A stretch of DNA of 64,000 nt. Origin: a virus. Both the position numbers and the translations under genes were made by a program. Positions 36,112-43,865 of the stretch are shown here, in pieces; within the stretch, counting starts at the first letter, position 1, and each line of letters opens with the position of its first letter. The notes beneath the pieces were generated by a model. That model made no database searches. It was not told the DNA's origin and was given only the letters and a program-made list of their open reading frames with translations. The stretch covers positions 1-64,000 of IMG/VR virus record IMGVR_UViG_3300027917_000048; one strand, given 5' to 3'.

Positions 36112-37575
36112 TTATTGCTTTTCTTCAGTATTTGTTTCATTTTCTTCAGTATTTCCCACCATACCCGGTGCGTTACTATGGGGTTGTGGTGCAAATTCTT
36201 CTAATCCCATCTCTTCCATAGTATCATTTTCTTTCTCTTTTAGTCTAAACTCCTCATCTATATCATATCCAAATGCTTTTGCATGATGTGTTCTGGACAG
36301 ATTTCCAGATTCGTATAAACTTGTTAATCCATCTACCAAATCTCTAAAGGAAACTAAATTAATAGGTTCAAACTTTAATGTTGGCATTTCGTTTCTGAAT
36401 TTATTTTTCTCCCATACGTTATAAACAATATCAGATAAAATTAATAAAATCTTTTCTCTAATATTTTCCATAGTACGTACTGGTGACATTGTTGCATATT
36501 CAGCATTTGAAGTACCACTTCTAGACGTTTCTCCTGTAATAAGAATTCTAGGGAATCCTAAACCAAAGATAATATCATCATTAACTTCCCTATATTTACT
36601 TTCATCCAATAGAGCTTCTACTGGAGGCATAACCCAATCTATTTGTAAAGTATGGTTAGCAAATAGTTGAAAAATTCTTTCAATATCTTCTTGGGTAGAG
36701 TAACGATGGTACATTTGACTTCTTAATTCTTCAAAGGTTTCTTCTTGATCTTCTGTAACAGGAAACTCATCACTCCCTAAACGGAACAATTGAATAGCAC
36801 TAATTACTCTGGATGCTATTGAATAGTCCATTCTTCTTAGGTTTCTCTTATGTTTTAGAGGCTCTAGTACTGGAGTTAGATATGGAGTAGGATAGGGGGA
36901 ATCCGTAACCACCCTTCTTCGTATTACTAGATCATTTTCTAATAAAACATATTGTTTATTATCTTCTACTGCTTTTACAAATTCAGGATAATAAGTTGTT
37001 AATTCTCTATATAATTCAGGGTCTTCTGTACCATCTTTATATTTTCCCTTATTTTGTATAAAGAAAATTAAATCTCTTGGAATTTTATAGAAATAAGACG
37101 GCTCTGTCATACCAAGTGCATCGTTAATTTTTATCGTGGTGGGATCACGTAACCACATATACACGGGTAAAGTAAGAGTATCATATCTCTTTATTTTCCA
37201 CTCTTGTAGTTCTTTCTTTGTAACTGGTGCGTACTTAATTTCTGGAACAACTAGTCCAGAAAGAAGGTATTCTAAAGAAATTTGTTCTGCGAATTCTTTT
37301 AGTTTTGGAACTAAATTGTCCATTATTTTCTTTTCATTCTCATTTAGTTTGGACGTATCGTATTCGATATTATTAATTCCTATTTCAGTCATTTTATCAA
37401 CAACAGTATTCACCAAAGAATCGTATCTATAGAAAAACCTACAAGCATTTACCAGCTCTTCAAATGTATCTAAATCTAATACTTCCATCTTATCAATCAC
37501 GGAGCTGCTCCAAGGATTGGTAAAAGAAATATTTTGATTAGGTAAAAAAGTTGCTTTAGCTAAAGTATCAGTCAT
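36112..37575 (-). CDS. Portal protein
   Basis: A 487-residue protein from the ATG at 37575, chosen over an upstream GTG because it overlaps the terminase stop (ATGA) and has AGGTGG eight bases before it. Features of portals are present: long helices, a stem-like segment (EYLLSGLVVPEIKYAPVTKKEL), RRMDYSIASRVISAIQLFRLG, and SRSGTSNAEYATMSPVRTMENIREKILLILSDIVY with the following conserved region. The C-terminal 50 residues are acidic and disordered. It forms the 12-subunit DNA entry ring and docks the terminase encoded just upstream. Confidence 0.85.
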   Translation of the reverse strand: MTDTLAKATFLPNQNISFTNPWSSSVIDKMEVLDLDTFEELVNACRFFYRYDSLVNTVVDKMTEIGINNIEYDTSKLNENEKKIMDNLVPKLKEFAEQISLEYLLSGLVVPEIKYAPVTKKELQEWKIKRYDTLTLPVYMWLRDPTTIKINDALGMTEPSYFYKIPRDLIFFIQNKGKYKDGTEDPELYRELTTYYPEFVKAVEDNKQYVLLENDLVIRRRVVTDSPYPTPYLTPVLEPLKHKRNLRRMDYSIASRVISAIQLFRLGSDEFPVTEDQEETFEELRSQMYHRYSTQEDIERIFQLFANHTLQIDWVMPPVEALLDESKYREVNDDIIFGLGFPRILITGETSRSGTSNAEYATMSPVRTMENIREKILLILSDIVYNVWEKNKFRNEMPTLKFEPINLVSFRDLVDGLTSLYESGNLSRTHHAKAFGYDIDEEFRLKEKENDTMEEMGLEEFAPQPHSNAPGMVGNTEENETNTEEKQ

Positions 37576-39128
37576 GTTGTTAACCACCTACTTTTGAACA
37601 ATTTCGTTTGATTTTTAGCAGGAAGAAAGTACTCATGCTCTAGGTAGTACGCCATACTCCCACACAACAAAGCTGCTGTAAAGTGGTCTTCTCCTCTCTG
37701 TCCTCCTCTTGGAGTTAAAGTTTTATATACTAAATCTCCTGTTGGTGTTTTAGAGTAGGTCATTCTCTCTAATTCAGAAACTAATTCTAAATCAGTGGAA
37801 GAATAAATGAACTTATGGTTATTAGAGTACTCCTGTAAAATAGAAACTGAAAAAGGTTTTGTTTTAGATTTTATTTCTTCTCCGTCAGAATCAAACCCTA
37901 GTGAAATCTGTGAAGAAAAATTAATTGGTACTACTCTTTTCTTGTAGTCTTTATGTAAGTATTCTTTTGAATCTTGCAAGCGTTGAATAACGCTTATTCC
38001 TGCTGAACCCCAATCAACTCCTATAGCTATGGGGTTATATATTGTATCTAATTTATCTATTATCTTATCTTGAAGAGCATAAGATACCTTATTCATTTGC
38101 ACCCGACAATGAAATTTTAATTGACCAGATGCTATTGAATAGAAAATAATTATTGCTGTTGGGTCTGTGTATCCTAAATCTATTCCAAAATAAACTTTTT
38201 TAGCACTAGATGGTAATGCTGGAAGTCCAGCTAATTTAGGGATATAATCACCAAAATTCTCTTTTAACTTAATTCCATCAAGCACTAGTTTATATACTGG
38301 ATAAGAATCTATTTGCATTGTATTTCTGTCAAAAATAGAGAATATCGGAGAACCATGCTCCCCTAATACCAAATGAATATAGTCCTCATTATCTTCGCCA
38401 CCATATTTCTCTATTGCATCTTGGTGATCTTTTTCAGTAAATCTAGGATTATCAAATGCAGACACCATATGTTTAGTATAAGATGAATCTTCTTGATCAT
38501 TTACCCAAAGTACATTCTTTTCTCTAATTCCAGTAGGCACTCCAGAACTTAATAACCTGTGTCCTTTAGTAAAAGTATTAAGAATTGGTTGTAATTCTAC
38601 CCAAGTACCCCAAGGATAGTAACCAGATTCATCCAACATTACAAAAGGTACGTGTAAACCAATAACGTTTGCACCTGTTCCAGTAGTACCAGCAATACGA
38701 CAAGTTAATGTACTTTGATTTAATAAAGTTACTTCAAACGTAGAGCTATTAAATCCAGATGTTGGAGAAACAAAATTCCTAAGAAAAGAATTCGATCTAA
38801 AAATTCTTATCAATCCTCTCCATACTGGTTGTAAATGTACTCTACTAGGTACGGTGTAAACAATATCATAGCCGGGAAATACTTTAAATATAAGTATCCA
38901 AGTTATAATAGAAACTAGGGAAACTGTTTTACCAACACTTCTTGCTGTAGCTATGGAAACGTGGTAATGAAAATCACAAAGAATTTGTTTCTGATACCAA
39001 GAGAATTCAAATTCTTCTTCCCATTCCCGTCTATCATAATTATTAATAAATTCGTTGCATAATACCGGGTTACGTAAAATTTCGTAAAGTATTAAATCTT
39101 CGTTAGTTACTTTTTCAATTATTGCCAT
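37572..39128 (-). CDS. terL: Terminase large subunit
   Basis: A 518-residue packaging motor. The ATPase part has a Walker-A-like ATARSVGKT (residues about 59-67), a Walker B FVMLDESG near 162 and the coupling LSSGVPTG motif. The nuclease part has GIDLGYTDPTAIIIF near 316, GVDWGSAG near 370 and the C-terminal metal ligand EDHFTAALL near 480. ATP hydrolysis drives DNA into the prohead and the nuclease cuts concatemers. It overlaps the portal gene by 4 bases. It is preceded by sugar-module genes instead of a clear small subunit, which is unusual. Confidence 0.93.
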   Translation of the reverse strand: MAIIEKVTNEDLILYEILRNPVLCNEFINNYDRREWEEEFEFSWYQKQILCDFHYHVSIATARSVGKTVSLVSIITWILIFKVFPGYDIVYTVPSRVHLQPVWRGLIRIFRSNSFLRNFVSPTSGFNSSTFEVTLLNQSTLTCRIAGTTGTGANVIGLHVPFVMLDESGYYPWGTWVELQPILNTFTKGHRLLSSGVPTGIREKNVLWVNDQEDSSYTKHMVSAFDNPRFTEKDHQDAIEKYGGEDNEDYIHLVLGEHGSPIFSIFDRNTMQIDSYPVYKLVLDGIKLKENFGDYIPKLAGLPALPSSAKKVYFGIDLGYTDPTAIIIFYSIASGQLKFHCRVQMNKVSYALQDKIIDKLDTIYNPIAIGVDWGSAGISVIQRLQDSKEYLHKDYKKRVVPINFSSQISLGFDSDGEEIKSKTKPFSVSILQEYSNNHKFIYSSTDLELVSELERMTYSKTPTGDLVYKTLTPRGGQRGEDHFTAALLCGSMAYYLEHEYFLPAKNQTKLFKSRWLTT

Positions 39129-39790
39129 AAACTATTAAAATCAATTCTTGGAATTATATCCTCACTTAGTTTTGTTTTAGAACTTGCGTTATACAGTTTT
39201 CTTCCAGAACCCTCATAGTACTCTCTTGCTAATTTGTAACCAAGCTCTACTCTCTCTAAATTTTGATGATTATATTTTACTTTACCTGAAAAATAATTGG
39301 GATCAAAATGATTTGGATCGCCTCCCTTATTTATAAATTTCCCCCTATCAACTCTTTCTGTATTAGAATAATCTATAAAATGATCCATACCTATAATATA
39401 TACTGGATCAAGTCCCATATAAAATGCTACCTGTAAAGCTACATTTGTAACTGAATGTCCCTGCCAAATTGGTACTGCTATACTAGGACTGAACTTGGGT
39501 ACATCATTTGTCCAACGAAGTTTATAAGTATTTTCTCCCCTAAGACTGTGGGTGAATTTAGCTTCACACTCAAAAGATTCCATCTCTTCTCTAAATTGAT
39601 CTTCAACTAAATTATCTATTGTTACTAGATATGTTATGGATAAATCTTTTTTTATATACCCTCTATTTAGACCAAAAACTATTTCCCCCTTTAATTTAGA
39701 AACATCTATATTATTGAGGCTCGGACCATTGCACGCAATAAATCCTCGTCTACCTTTGTGGATGTTTTTGAATCGTGTAATCCCTTCCAA
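39119..39790 (-). CDS. GPSL-motif transferase-like protein (DUF115/GT42-like)
   Basis: A 223-residue protein. The start is TTG at 39790 with GGAGG four bases upstream, giving an 85-base overlap with the preceding gene. Near the N-terminus is RGFIACNGPSLNNIDVSKLKGEIVFGLNRGY, the pattern shared by DUF115/MptE-like proteins and GT42 sialyltransferases (NGPSL for nucleotide-sugar binding). GLDPVYIIGMDHFIDY follows near 130 and a C-terminal LAREYYEGSGRKLYNAS helix-strand. As the gene follows the CMP-sugar synthetase, transfer of the activated nonulosonate is the leading hypothesis. The acceptor is unknown. Confidence 0.6.
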   Translation of the reverse strand: MEGITRFKNIHKGRRGFIACNGPSLNNIDVSKLKGEIVFGLNRGYIKKDLSITYLVTIDNLVEDQFREEMESFECEAKFTHSLRGENTYKLRWTNDVPKFSPSIAVPIWQGHSVTNVALQVAFYMGLDPVYIIGMDHFIDYSNTERVDRGKFINKGGDPNHFDPNYFSGKVKYNHQNLERVELGYKLAREYYEGSGRKLYNASSKTKLSEDIIPRIDFNSLWQ

Positions 39791-40440
39791 ATTACCTCCG
39801 CAATCTCGAAATCACTTTCATAATTAATATCTACAGCCTCTATATAATTTATTGGTACTCCTCTAAAATTATTTGGATCAATTCTTTTTTTATTCTCAAA
39901 AGCATATTTAGTTTTAAAAGCATACAGTCCGGTATGTTCTACAAAAGTATAAGGCAGTTCTTTTGAATTTAAAAGTTTTCCGTCTTTATAATAATCTGGA
40001 GTTAAACTTTCAGTTGGATGTTTTTTACTCCAAGTATATAACTTTTCTGATGTAGCTGTAAAACTAGAATTATAGCCAGTTACTACATTTCCAATACATT
40101 CATCAATAGTTTTTGGTTTTATGAAAGGAGATGTTGGTACTACTTGTACTATAATATCATATTGAGGTAAACTTTGTGCTTGCCAATAAGCTAAATCATC
40201 TCCTGTTATAAAATTATTGGCTAAATATTGGGGACGTTTTAATGGCTTAGCTCCACAAGCTATACCAACTTTTAGAATTATATCGTCTTCGCTATCTATA
40301 TAAACATCATTTACTAATTTAGCATCACAGGCATTTTTTATAGCATGACAAATTAATGGTTTACCTCCAAGTTTTCTTAAATTCTTGTTTGGTAATCTTT
40401 CGCTTTTACCTTTTGCATGTACTACAGCAGCTACTCTCAT
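39706..40440 (-). CDS. neuA: NeuA-type CMP-nonulosonate (acylneuraminate) cytidylyltransferase
   Basis: A 244-residue protein from the ATG at 40440, which overlaps the preceding stop (ATGA) and has GGGAG six bases upstream; an 18-codon extension is rejected. The N-terminus is VAAVVHAKGKSERLPNKNLRKLGGKPLICHAI, the nucleotide-binding signature of CMP-sialic acid synthetases. VYIDSEDD and the QVVPTSPFIKPKTIDECI motif follow. The reaction is CTP plus nonulosonate to CMP-nonulosonate plus pyrophosphate. It is about the family length. Neighbours NeuB and the GPSL protein complete a synthesis-activation-transfer route. Confidence 0.85.
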   Translation of the reverse strand: MRVAAVVHAKGKSERLPNKNLRKLGGKPLICHAIKNACDAKLVNDVYIDSEDDIILKVGIACGAKPLKRPQYLANNFITGDDLAYWQAQSLPQYDIIVQVVPTSPFIKPKTIDECIGNVVTGYNSSFTATSEKLYTWSKKHPTESLTPDYYKDGKLLNSKELPYTFVEHTGLYAFKTKYAFENKKRIDPNNFRGVPINYIEAVDINYESDFEIAEVIWKGLHDSKTSTKVDEDLLRAMVRASII

Positions 40441-41012
40441 GTATACTCCCTTTCCAATATTGCTATTGCGTCTGATATATGTACTATTCTCCAAGGTTCT
40501 TCATAATCCATTGCATATCTAACAGCAGTTACAACCCCTTCCTCTGTTTTATCATAGTCATCAAAAATAATATATTTAGTTACTCTATTTTTTAACATAT
40601 TCCAATCTAACAGAGGATTTGGGTCACGATGATCTCCGTCTATAAAACCACAACTAAATCTATAATTCCCCCAAACCATTTCTTCAGAGGGTATTTGATA
40701 AACTCGTATTTTGTTTTCCACTCCCCAAATACTGGCATTATCATAAATATCTCTAGGATTTGGTTCAATACACCATATATCCCCATCCAATTTAAATTCT
40801 TTTTTAGTAAGAGCTGCTGTAATAGCAGAGCCTCCGTGTAAAGAACCTATCTCTACATAATCACCGTGTCCAGCATTTCTTATTGCCTGACATAATAAAC
40901 CAGTAGCATGTGAACTTTGTACTAACTTGTTTCCTAGTTTATCCTTTATCTCCTTATGCAAACGTCTACCATAATAGTATCCGTCATTTAGGGGGAAGAA
41001 AAATTTATCCAT
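40437..41012 (-). CDS. Class I SAM-dependent methyltransferase (Methyltransf_24-like)
   Basis: A 191-residue protein with the Rossmann motif I YVEIGSLHGGSAITAAL near residues 52-68, IWCIEPNPRD as motif II, and FIDGDHRDPNPLLDWNMLKNR with the acidic metal/substrate residues seen in cephalosporin-hydroxylase/TylF-like sugar O-methyltransferases. IIFDDYD follows. It is flanked by a second methyltransferase and by NeuA with short overlaps, so methylation of the nonulosonate or of a glycan carrying it is likely. Confidence 0.75.
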   Translation of the reverse strand: MDKFFFPLNDGYYYGRRLHKEIKDKLGNKLVQSSHATGLLCQAIRNAGHGDYVEIGSLHGGSAITAALTKKEFKLDGDIWCIEPNPRDIYDNASIWGVENKIRVYQIPSEEMVWGNYRFSCGFIDGDHRDPNPLLDWNMLKNRVTKYIIFDDYDKTEEGVVTAVRYAMDYEEPWRIVHISDAIAILEREYT

Positions 41013-41553
41013 TATCTATCACCTTGAAAGCAAAACTTGAATAAGAATCCTCTAACCAATAATAGCTTATCAGTTCAACTGGTATACCGAATTCTATAAA
41101 AGCCCTGAACTCGTCTGAGTAACTTTTAGAAATAAATTCATCAAAATATAAAACCGTACCCGGCACTATTCTTTCAAAGAGATTTAAAGTCCATAGTACA
41201 TTACGTGTTGAGTAATAAAGGTCTGCATCGAAATTTATAAAAGCTGCTTTCTCTTTGTGCTCTATTAAGAAATGACCAATCGTAATATCAAAGTTACCCT
41301 TTACTGTTACTACATTTTTTGGCAAGTCTGGAACAATTCCTCTTAAATCAAATGTACCCTTTTTATATTTACCATACCAATCTTCAGGTAAACCAGCAAA
41401 ACTATCAAAGCCGTAAATAGTTCTATCTGGTAATAGTTTAGAAAGTATTTTAGTAGTAGCTCCTTTATACACACCAAACTCTAGAATAAGCCCATCTAAA
41501 GTTATGCTTCTTATAGCTCTCCTAAATACATCTAATCTATTTTGTCCAATCAC
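41005..41553 (-). CDS. TylF/MycF-like O-methyltransferase
   Basis: A 182-residue protein, start GTG at 41553 with AGGA upstream, overlapping NeuB by 17 bases. It shows the TylF (macrocin-O-methyltransferase) pattern: LILEFGVYKGATTKILSKLLPDRTIYGFDSFAGLPEDW, then GNFDITIGHFLIEH, AAFINFDADLYYSTRNVLWTL and GTVLYFDEF. Family members add methyl groups to sugar hydroxyls using S-adenosylmethionine and a metal. The context suggests a sugar acceptor within the nonulosonate pathway. Confidence 0.78.
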   Translation of the reverse strand: MIGQNRLDVFRRAIRSITLDGLILEFGVYKGATTKILSKLLPDRTIYGFDSFAGLPEDWYGKYKKGTFDLRGIVPDLPKNVVTVKGNFDITIGHFLIEHKEKAAFINFDADLYYSTRNVLWTLNLFERIVPGTVLYFDEFISKSYSDEFRAFIEFGIPVELISYYWLEDSYSSFAFKVIDNG

Positions 41554-42430
41554 TAGAGCTTCCTAAGTAAGTATTTCCATAAGTTTGTTTCTGTAAAAAT
41601 TCCTCTTCCACTTTACTCATACCAAATTCTGTCTTGAAAACAACATCTGGTAAGTTATATTCAACAGAAGAATCCTTACTCTCTTCAATCATTTGTTTGA
41701 ATTCTTTTGGCTCTAGACTACATTCTATATGATGTACAAAAGAATGTCTAGATAAACAAAAATGTCTTTCTATTAAATATGGATCATATTTTTTAGCAAC
41801 AACTACAGAGGGTACTATCCCCTCTTCATGTCCAGAGTACCCTATCTTTACTTTGGAAGTTTCAAATTCATCTTTTAATTTCTGAATATTTCCTAATCTT
41901 AATTTACTAATTGGGCAGGGATATTCAGCCACGCAATGTTGTAAAACTACTCTTCTATCTCCCAAAGTTTCTAAGAGATTGTCTATCTCTTTTAGGGTAG
42001 AGCCTCCCACTGAAACTACTAGTTGTTTGGTCTTGGGTACTTGTTTCCCTAATTCTTGTATAAAAGCATAGTCCCTTGCACTTGAAGATGCTATCTTATA
42101 TTTGGGAAGTTTATATTCTAACATAAATTCCAAAGATGGAATATCCTGTACAGTAGCAAACCACTTTATTTTTAATCGCTTACACAGTGAATCAAATCTA
42201 TCAAAGTCCTCTTTGCCAAATTCAAATATTTTCCTGTAATCCCAATACGTTTTTCCATAGGGGGATAGGTAAAATCTATCCAACTTTTCCTTAGAGTAAT
42301 AAGTTTCAACGTCCTTCTTCTGCATCTTAATGAAGTCTGCACCCGCAATTCTTGCTTCTCTAACCATTTCTTCAAGTACATTATAATTTCCCATATGGTT
42401 TGTTGTAAATTCTGCTACAAACTGTGTCAT
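41537..42430 (-). CDS. neuB: NeuB-type nonulosonate (sialic acid) synthase lacking the SAF domain
   Basis: A 297-residue TIM-barrel enzyme. Matches to NeuB: FVAEFTTNHMGNYNVLEEMVREARIAGADFIKMQ at the N-terminus, YKIASSSARDYAFIQEL, VVSVGGSTLKEIDNLL, HCVAEYPCP, GYSGHEEG with His201 and IERHFCL with His223 (the two metal-binding histidines). The reaction is condensation of phosphoenolpyruvate with an N-acyl amino sugar to a nine-carbon acid. The usual C-terminal antifreeze-like (SAF) domain is missing; the protein ends soon after FKTEFGMSKVEEEFL. No NeuC or other precursor enzyme is present, so substrate must come from the host. Confidence 0.85.
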   Translation of the reverse strand: MTQFVAEFTTNHMGNYNVLEEMVREARIAGADFIKMQKKDVETYYSKEKLDRFYLSPYGKTYWDYRKIFEFGKEDFDRFDSLCKRLKIKWFATVQDIPSLEFMLEYKLPKYKIASSSARDYAFIQELGKQVPKTKQLVVSVGGSTLKEIDNLLETLGDRRVVLQHCVAEYPCPISKLRLGNIQKLKDEFETSKVKIGYSGHEEGIVPSVVVAKKYDPYLIERHFCLSRHSFVHHIECSLEPKEFKQMIEESKDSSVEYNLPDVVFKTEFGMSKVEEEFLQKQTYGNTYLGSSSDWTK

Positions 42431-42648
42431 ATAACCTCCTCTTCATAATCACACTTATCGCACTTAAGCCAAATATCAGTCCAACCCCTACCATCTTCAT
42501 CATCATAACAAACTAACGTCCTGTGTACTAAACCATAACCACAAACACACGGTTTAGGATAACCATTTTCTTCACTACACATAAAACATTTTTTATCACC
42601 CTTATCGTGGTCATAAAAATAATATTCCCATTCTCCCGGCTCTACCAT
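42427..42648 (-). CDS. Small zinc-binding protein
   Basis: A 73-residue protein with cysteine pairs CFMC, CVC and CDKC (KCFMCSEENGYPKPCVCGYGLVHR... LKCDKCDYEEEV), consistent with one or two zinc ribbons. It overlaps NeuB by 4 bases and the RraA-like gene by 7, so it is translated with the sugar module. It is not a known sugar enzyme; it could be an adaptor or simply one of the many small zinc proteins this phage carries. Confidence 0.6.
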   Translation of the reverse strand: MVEPGEWEYYFYDHDKGDKKCFMCSEENGYPKPCVCGYGLVHRTLVCYDDEDGRGWTDIWLKCDKCDYEEEVI

Positions 42649-43298
42649 CTCCCAAACTCCTTATAAACTTTTTTCCCTATTCCAACACTATCATTTTCAA
42701 TAATTGCATCTCTTATCTCTTGTTCATAGTCTAATTTTATTGGCAACAAGTTAATTACGTCTTCTAATAGCTCCCATCGTATTACTAAAATAGCATCTTC
42801 ATCCGCAAAAATATAATCGTAGGGAGTAATAAAAATATTTCCTATAACTATTTCCTCCAGATAGTTAGTAATACCCCACCTATCAGCAGAGTCTTGTGGC
42901 TGTACACCTTTAGCCCAAATAGGAAAACCATAGCTTTCTATTCTTCTAATATCTCTAGTCCAACCCTGTATTACTGCACCGACAGCACCTTTCTTTTTTA
43001 GAAATAGTGACATTATATCTCCAAAATGAGCACGACTATTATCATTAGCTTGTAAAATATAAACATCCCCCGGCATTATTTCATCTATCATCTCTGCTAC
43101 TCTTTCGTGATTAGGCGAAGATGTTTTATCTCCTCTGGCTGTAAAAGCTTTCCCAAATATAAATCCATTTGCACTAGAAAATCTTGGCTTTACTAGAGGT
43201 TTTATATCATTAGGAAGTACAAAATTCTCTTTATACTTTAAATCAAACTTTATAATGTCGTATATAGCACCGCTGTATGCCCTTGAATCAATCTTCAT
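42642..43298 (-). CDS. RraA/HMG-aldolase-family protein
   Basis: A 218-residue protein from the ATG at 43298 (AAAGGAG six bases upstream; 11 extra upstream codons rejected). The central part HFGDIMSLFLKKKGAVGAVIQGWTRDIRRIESYGFPIWAKGVQPQDS follows the RraA pattern (GD, GAxGxVxxGxxRD, P(V/I)xA), where the R-D residues bind metal and pyruvate-like ligands. Family members are 4-hydroxy-4-methyl-2-oxoglutarate or oxaloacetate-type aldolases, or RNase E inhibitors. As the first gene of the sugar block it may act on a keto-acid sugar, but its substrate is unknown. Confidence 0.7.
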   Translation of the reverse strand: MKIDSRAYSGAIYDIIKFDLKYKENFVLPNDIKPLVKPRFSSANGFIFGKAFTARGDKTSSPNHERVAEMIDEIMPGDVYILQANDNSRAHFGDIMSLFLKKKGAVGAVIQGWTRDIRRIESYGFPIWAKGVQPQDSADRWGITNYLEEIVIGNIFITPYDYIFADEDAILVIRWELLEDVINLLPIKLDYEQEIRDAIIENDSVGIGKKVYKEFGRW

Positions 43299-43449
43299 GT
43301 TTTTCTCCTTTCCAGTTTTCCCACATTTCATCTGCTATTCTGCCTATGTCCTGTGCCGTCATTCCTTCTATCTTATATTCTTTTGGTCGCCTGAATAATC
43401 TCCATAAAGTAAAAATAATTACAATCCCTAGTACAACCAACCATTCCAT
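43288..43449 (-). CDS. Small single-span membrane protein
   Basis: A 53-residue frame starting at the ATG 43449, six bases after AGGAG; an ATG two codons earlier sits directly on the ribosome site and is less likely. Residues 2-17 (EWLVVLGIVIIFTLWR) make one membrane span, followed by a basic and then acidic tail (TAQDIGRIADEMWENWKGEKHED). It overlaps the RraA-like start by 11 bases. Function unknown. Confidence 0.6.
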   Translation of the reverse strand: MEWLVVLGIVIIFTLWRLFRRPKEYKIEGMTAQDIGRIADEMWENWKGEKHED

Positions 43450-43458
43450 TTTCATCTC

Positions 43459-43635
43459 CTATAGTCCTGATAAGAATAACACAGCAATTGCTAGTACAAC
43501 TGCTGTTGCCATTACGCCCTTAAAAAAGTCAAATTTATTTTGAGCTGAATAATAAAGTCCTACCCAAACAAGAATTGCTAAGAACAAAGGAAGTACCTTA
43601 TTCAATACTATATCTTGAATATTGTCTGTTATCAT
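43459..43635 (-). CDS. Small two-span membrane protein
   Basis: A 58-residue frame whose ATG overlaps the upstream stop (ATGA). Two hydrophobic segments, about residues 15-30 (LPLFLAILVWVGLYYS) and 41-57 (VMATAVVLAIAVLFLSG), give a hairpin topology resembling small class II holins, though it is far from the endolysin. Function unknown. Confidence 0.58.
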   Translation of the reverse strand: MITDNIQDIVLNKVLPLFLAILVWVGLYYSAQNKFDFFKGVMATAVVLAIAVLFLSGL

Positions 43636-43865
43636 TTAGCATCTCCATGAAACCCGTAATCTTCAATCACTCTGAAAATATCAGATATTGGGTATTTGTA
43701 AATCTTTTCACCATTCACAAATACACATAGAAAGCTTCCTTTTTCATAAAGATTTATAGTATTTGCGTGTATTATCGGCTGTGATTGCAATTTCAAGTGT
43801 ATTGTTACACCGTGCGTGTTTATATCCACCGCATCAAAGCCGTCGTTTAGCAACAGTTCACTCAT
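43632..43865 (-). CDS. Small hypothetical protein
   Basis: A 77-residue protein of mixed alpha/beta character (FDAVDINTHGVTIHLKLQSQPIIHANTINLY; GSFLCVFVNGEKIYKYPISDIFRVIEDYG). It has no signal, membrane segment or recognised motif. One-base overlap with the metalloprotease gene upstream and ATGA with the next gene show tight coupling. Function unknown. Confidence 0.6.
   Translation of the reverse strand: MSELLLNDGFDAVDINTHGVTIHLKLQSQPIIHANTINLYEKGSFLCVFVNGEKIYKYPISDIFRVIEDYGFHGDAK

Noticed and set aside
39706-40494. Longer NeuA start at 40494
   Set aside because: The added 18 residues lie inside the preceding methyltransferase and have no ribosome site; the ATG at 40440 has GGGAG and ATGA coupling.
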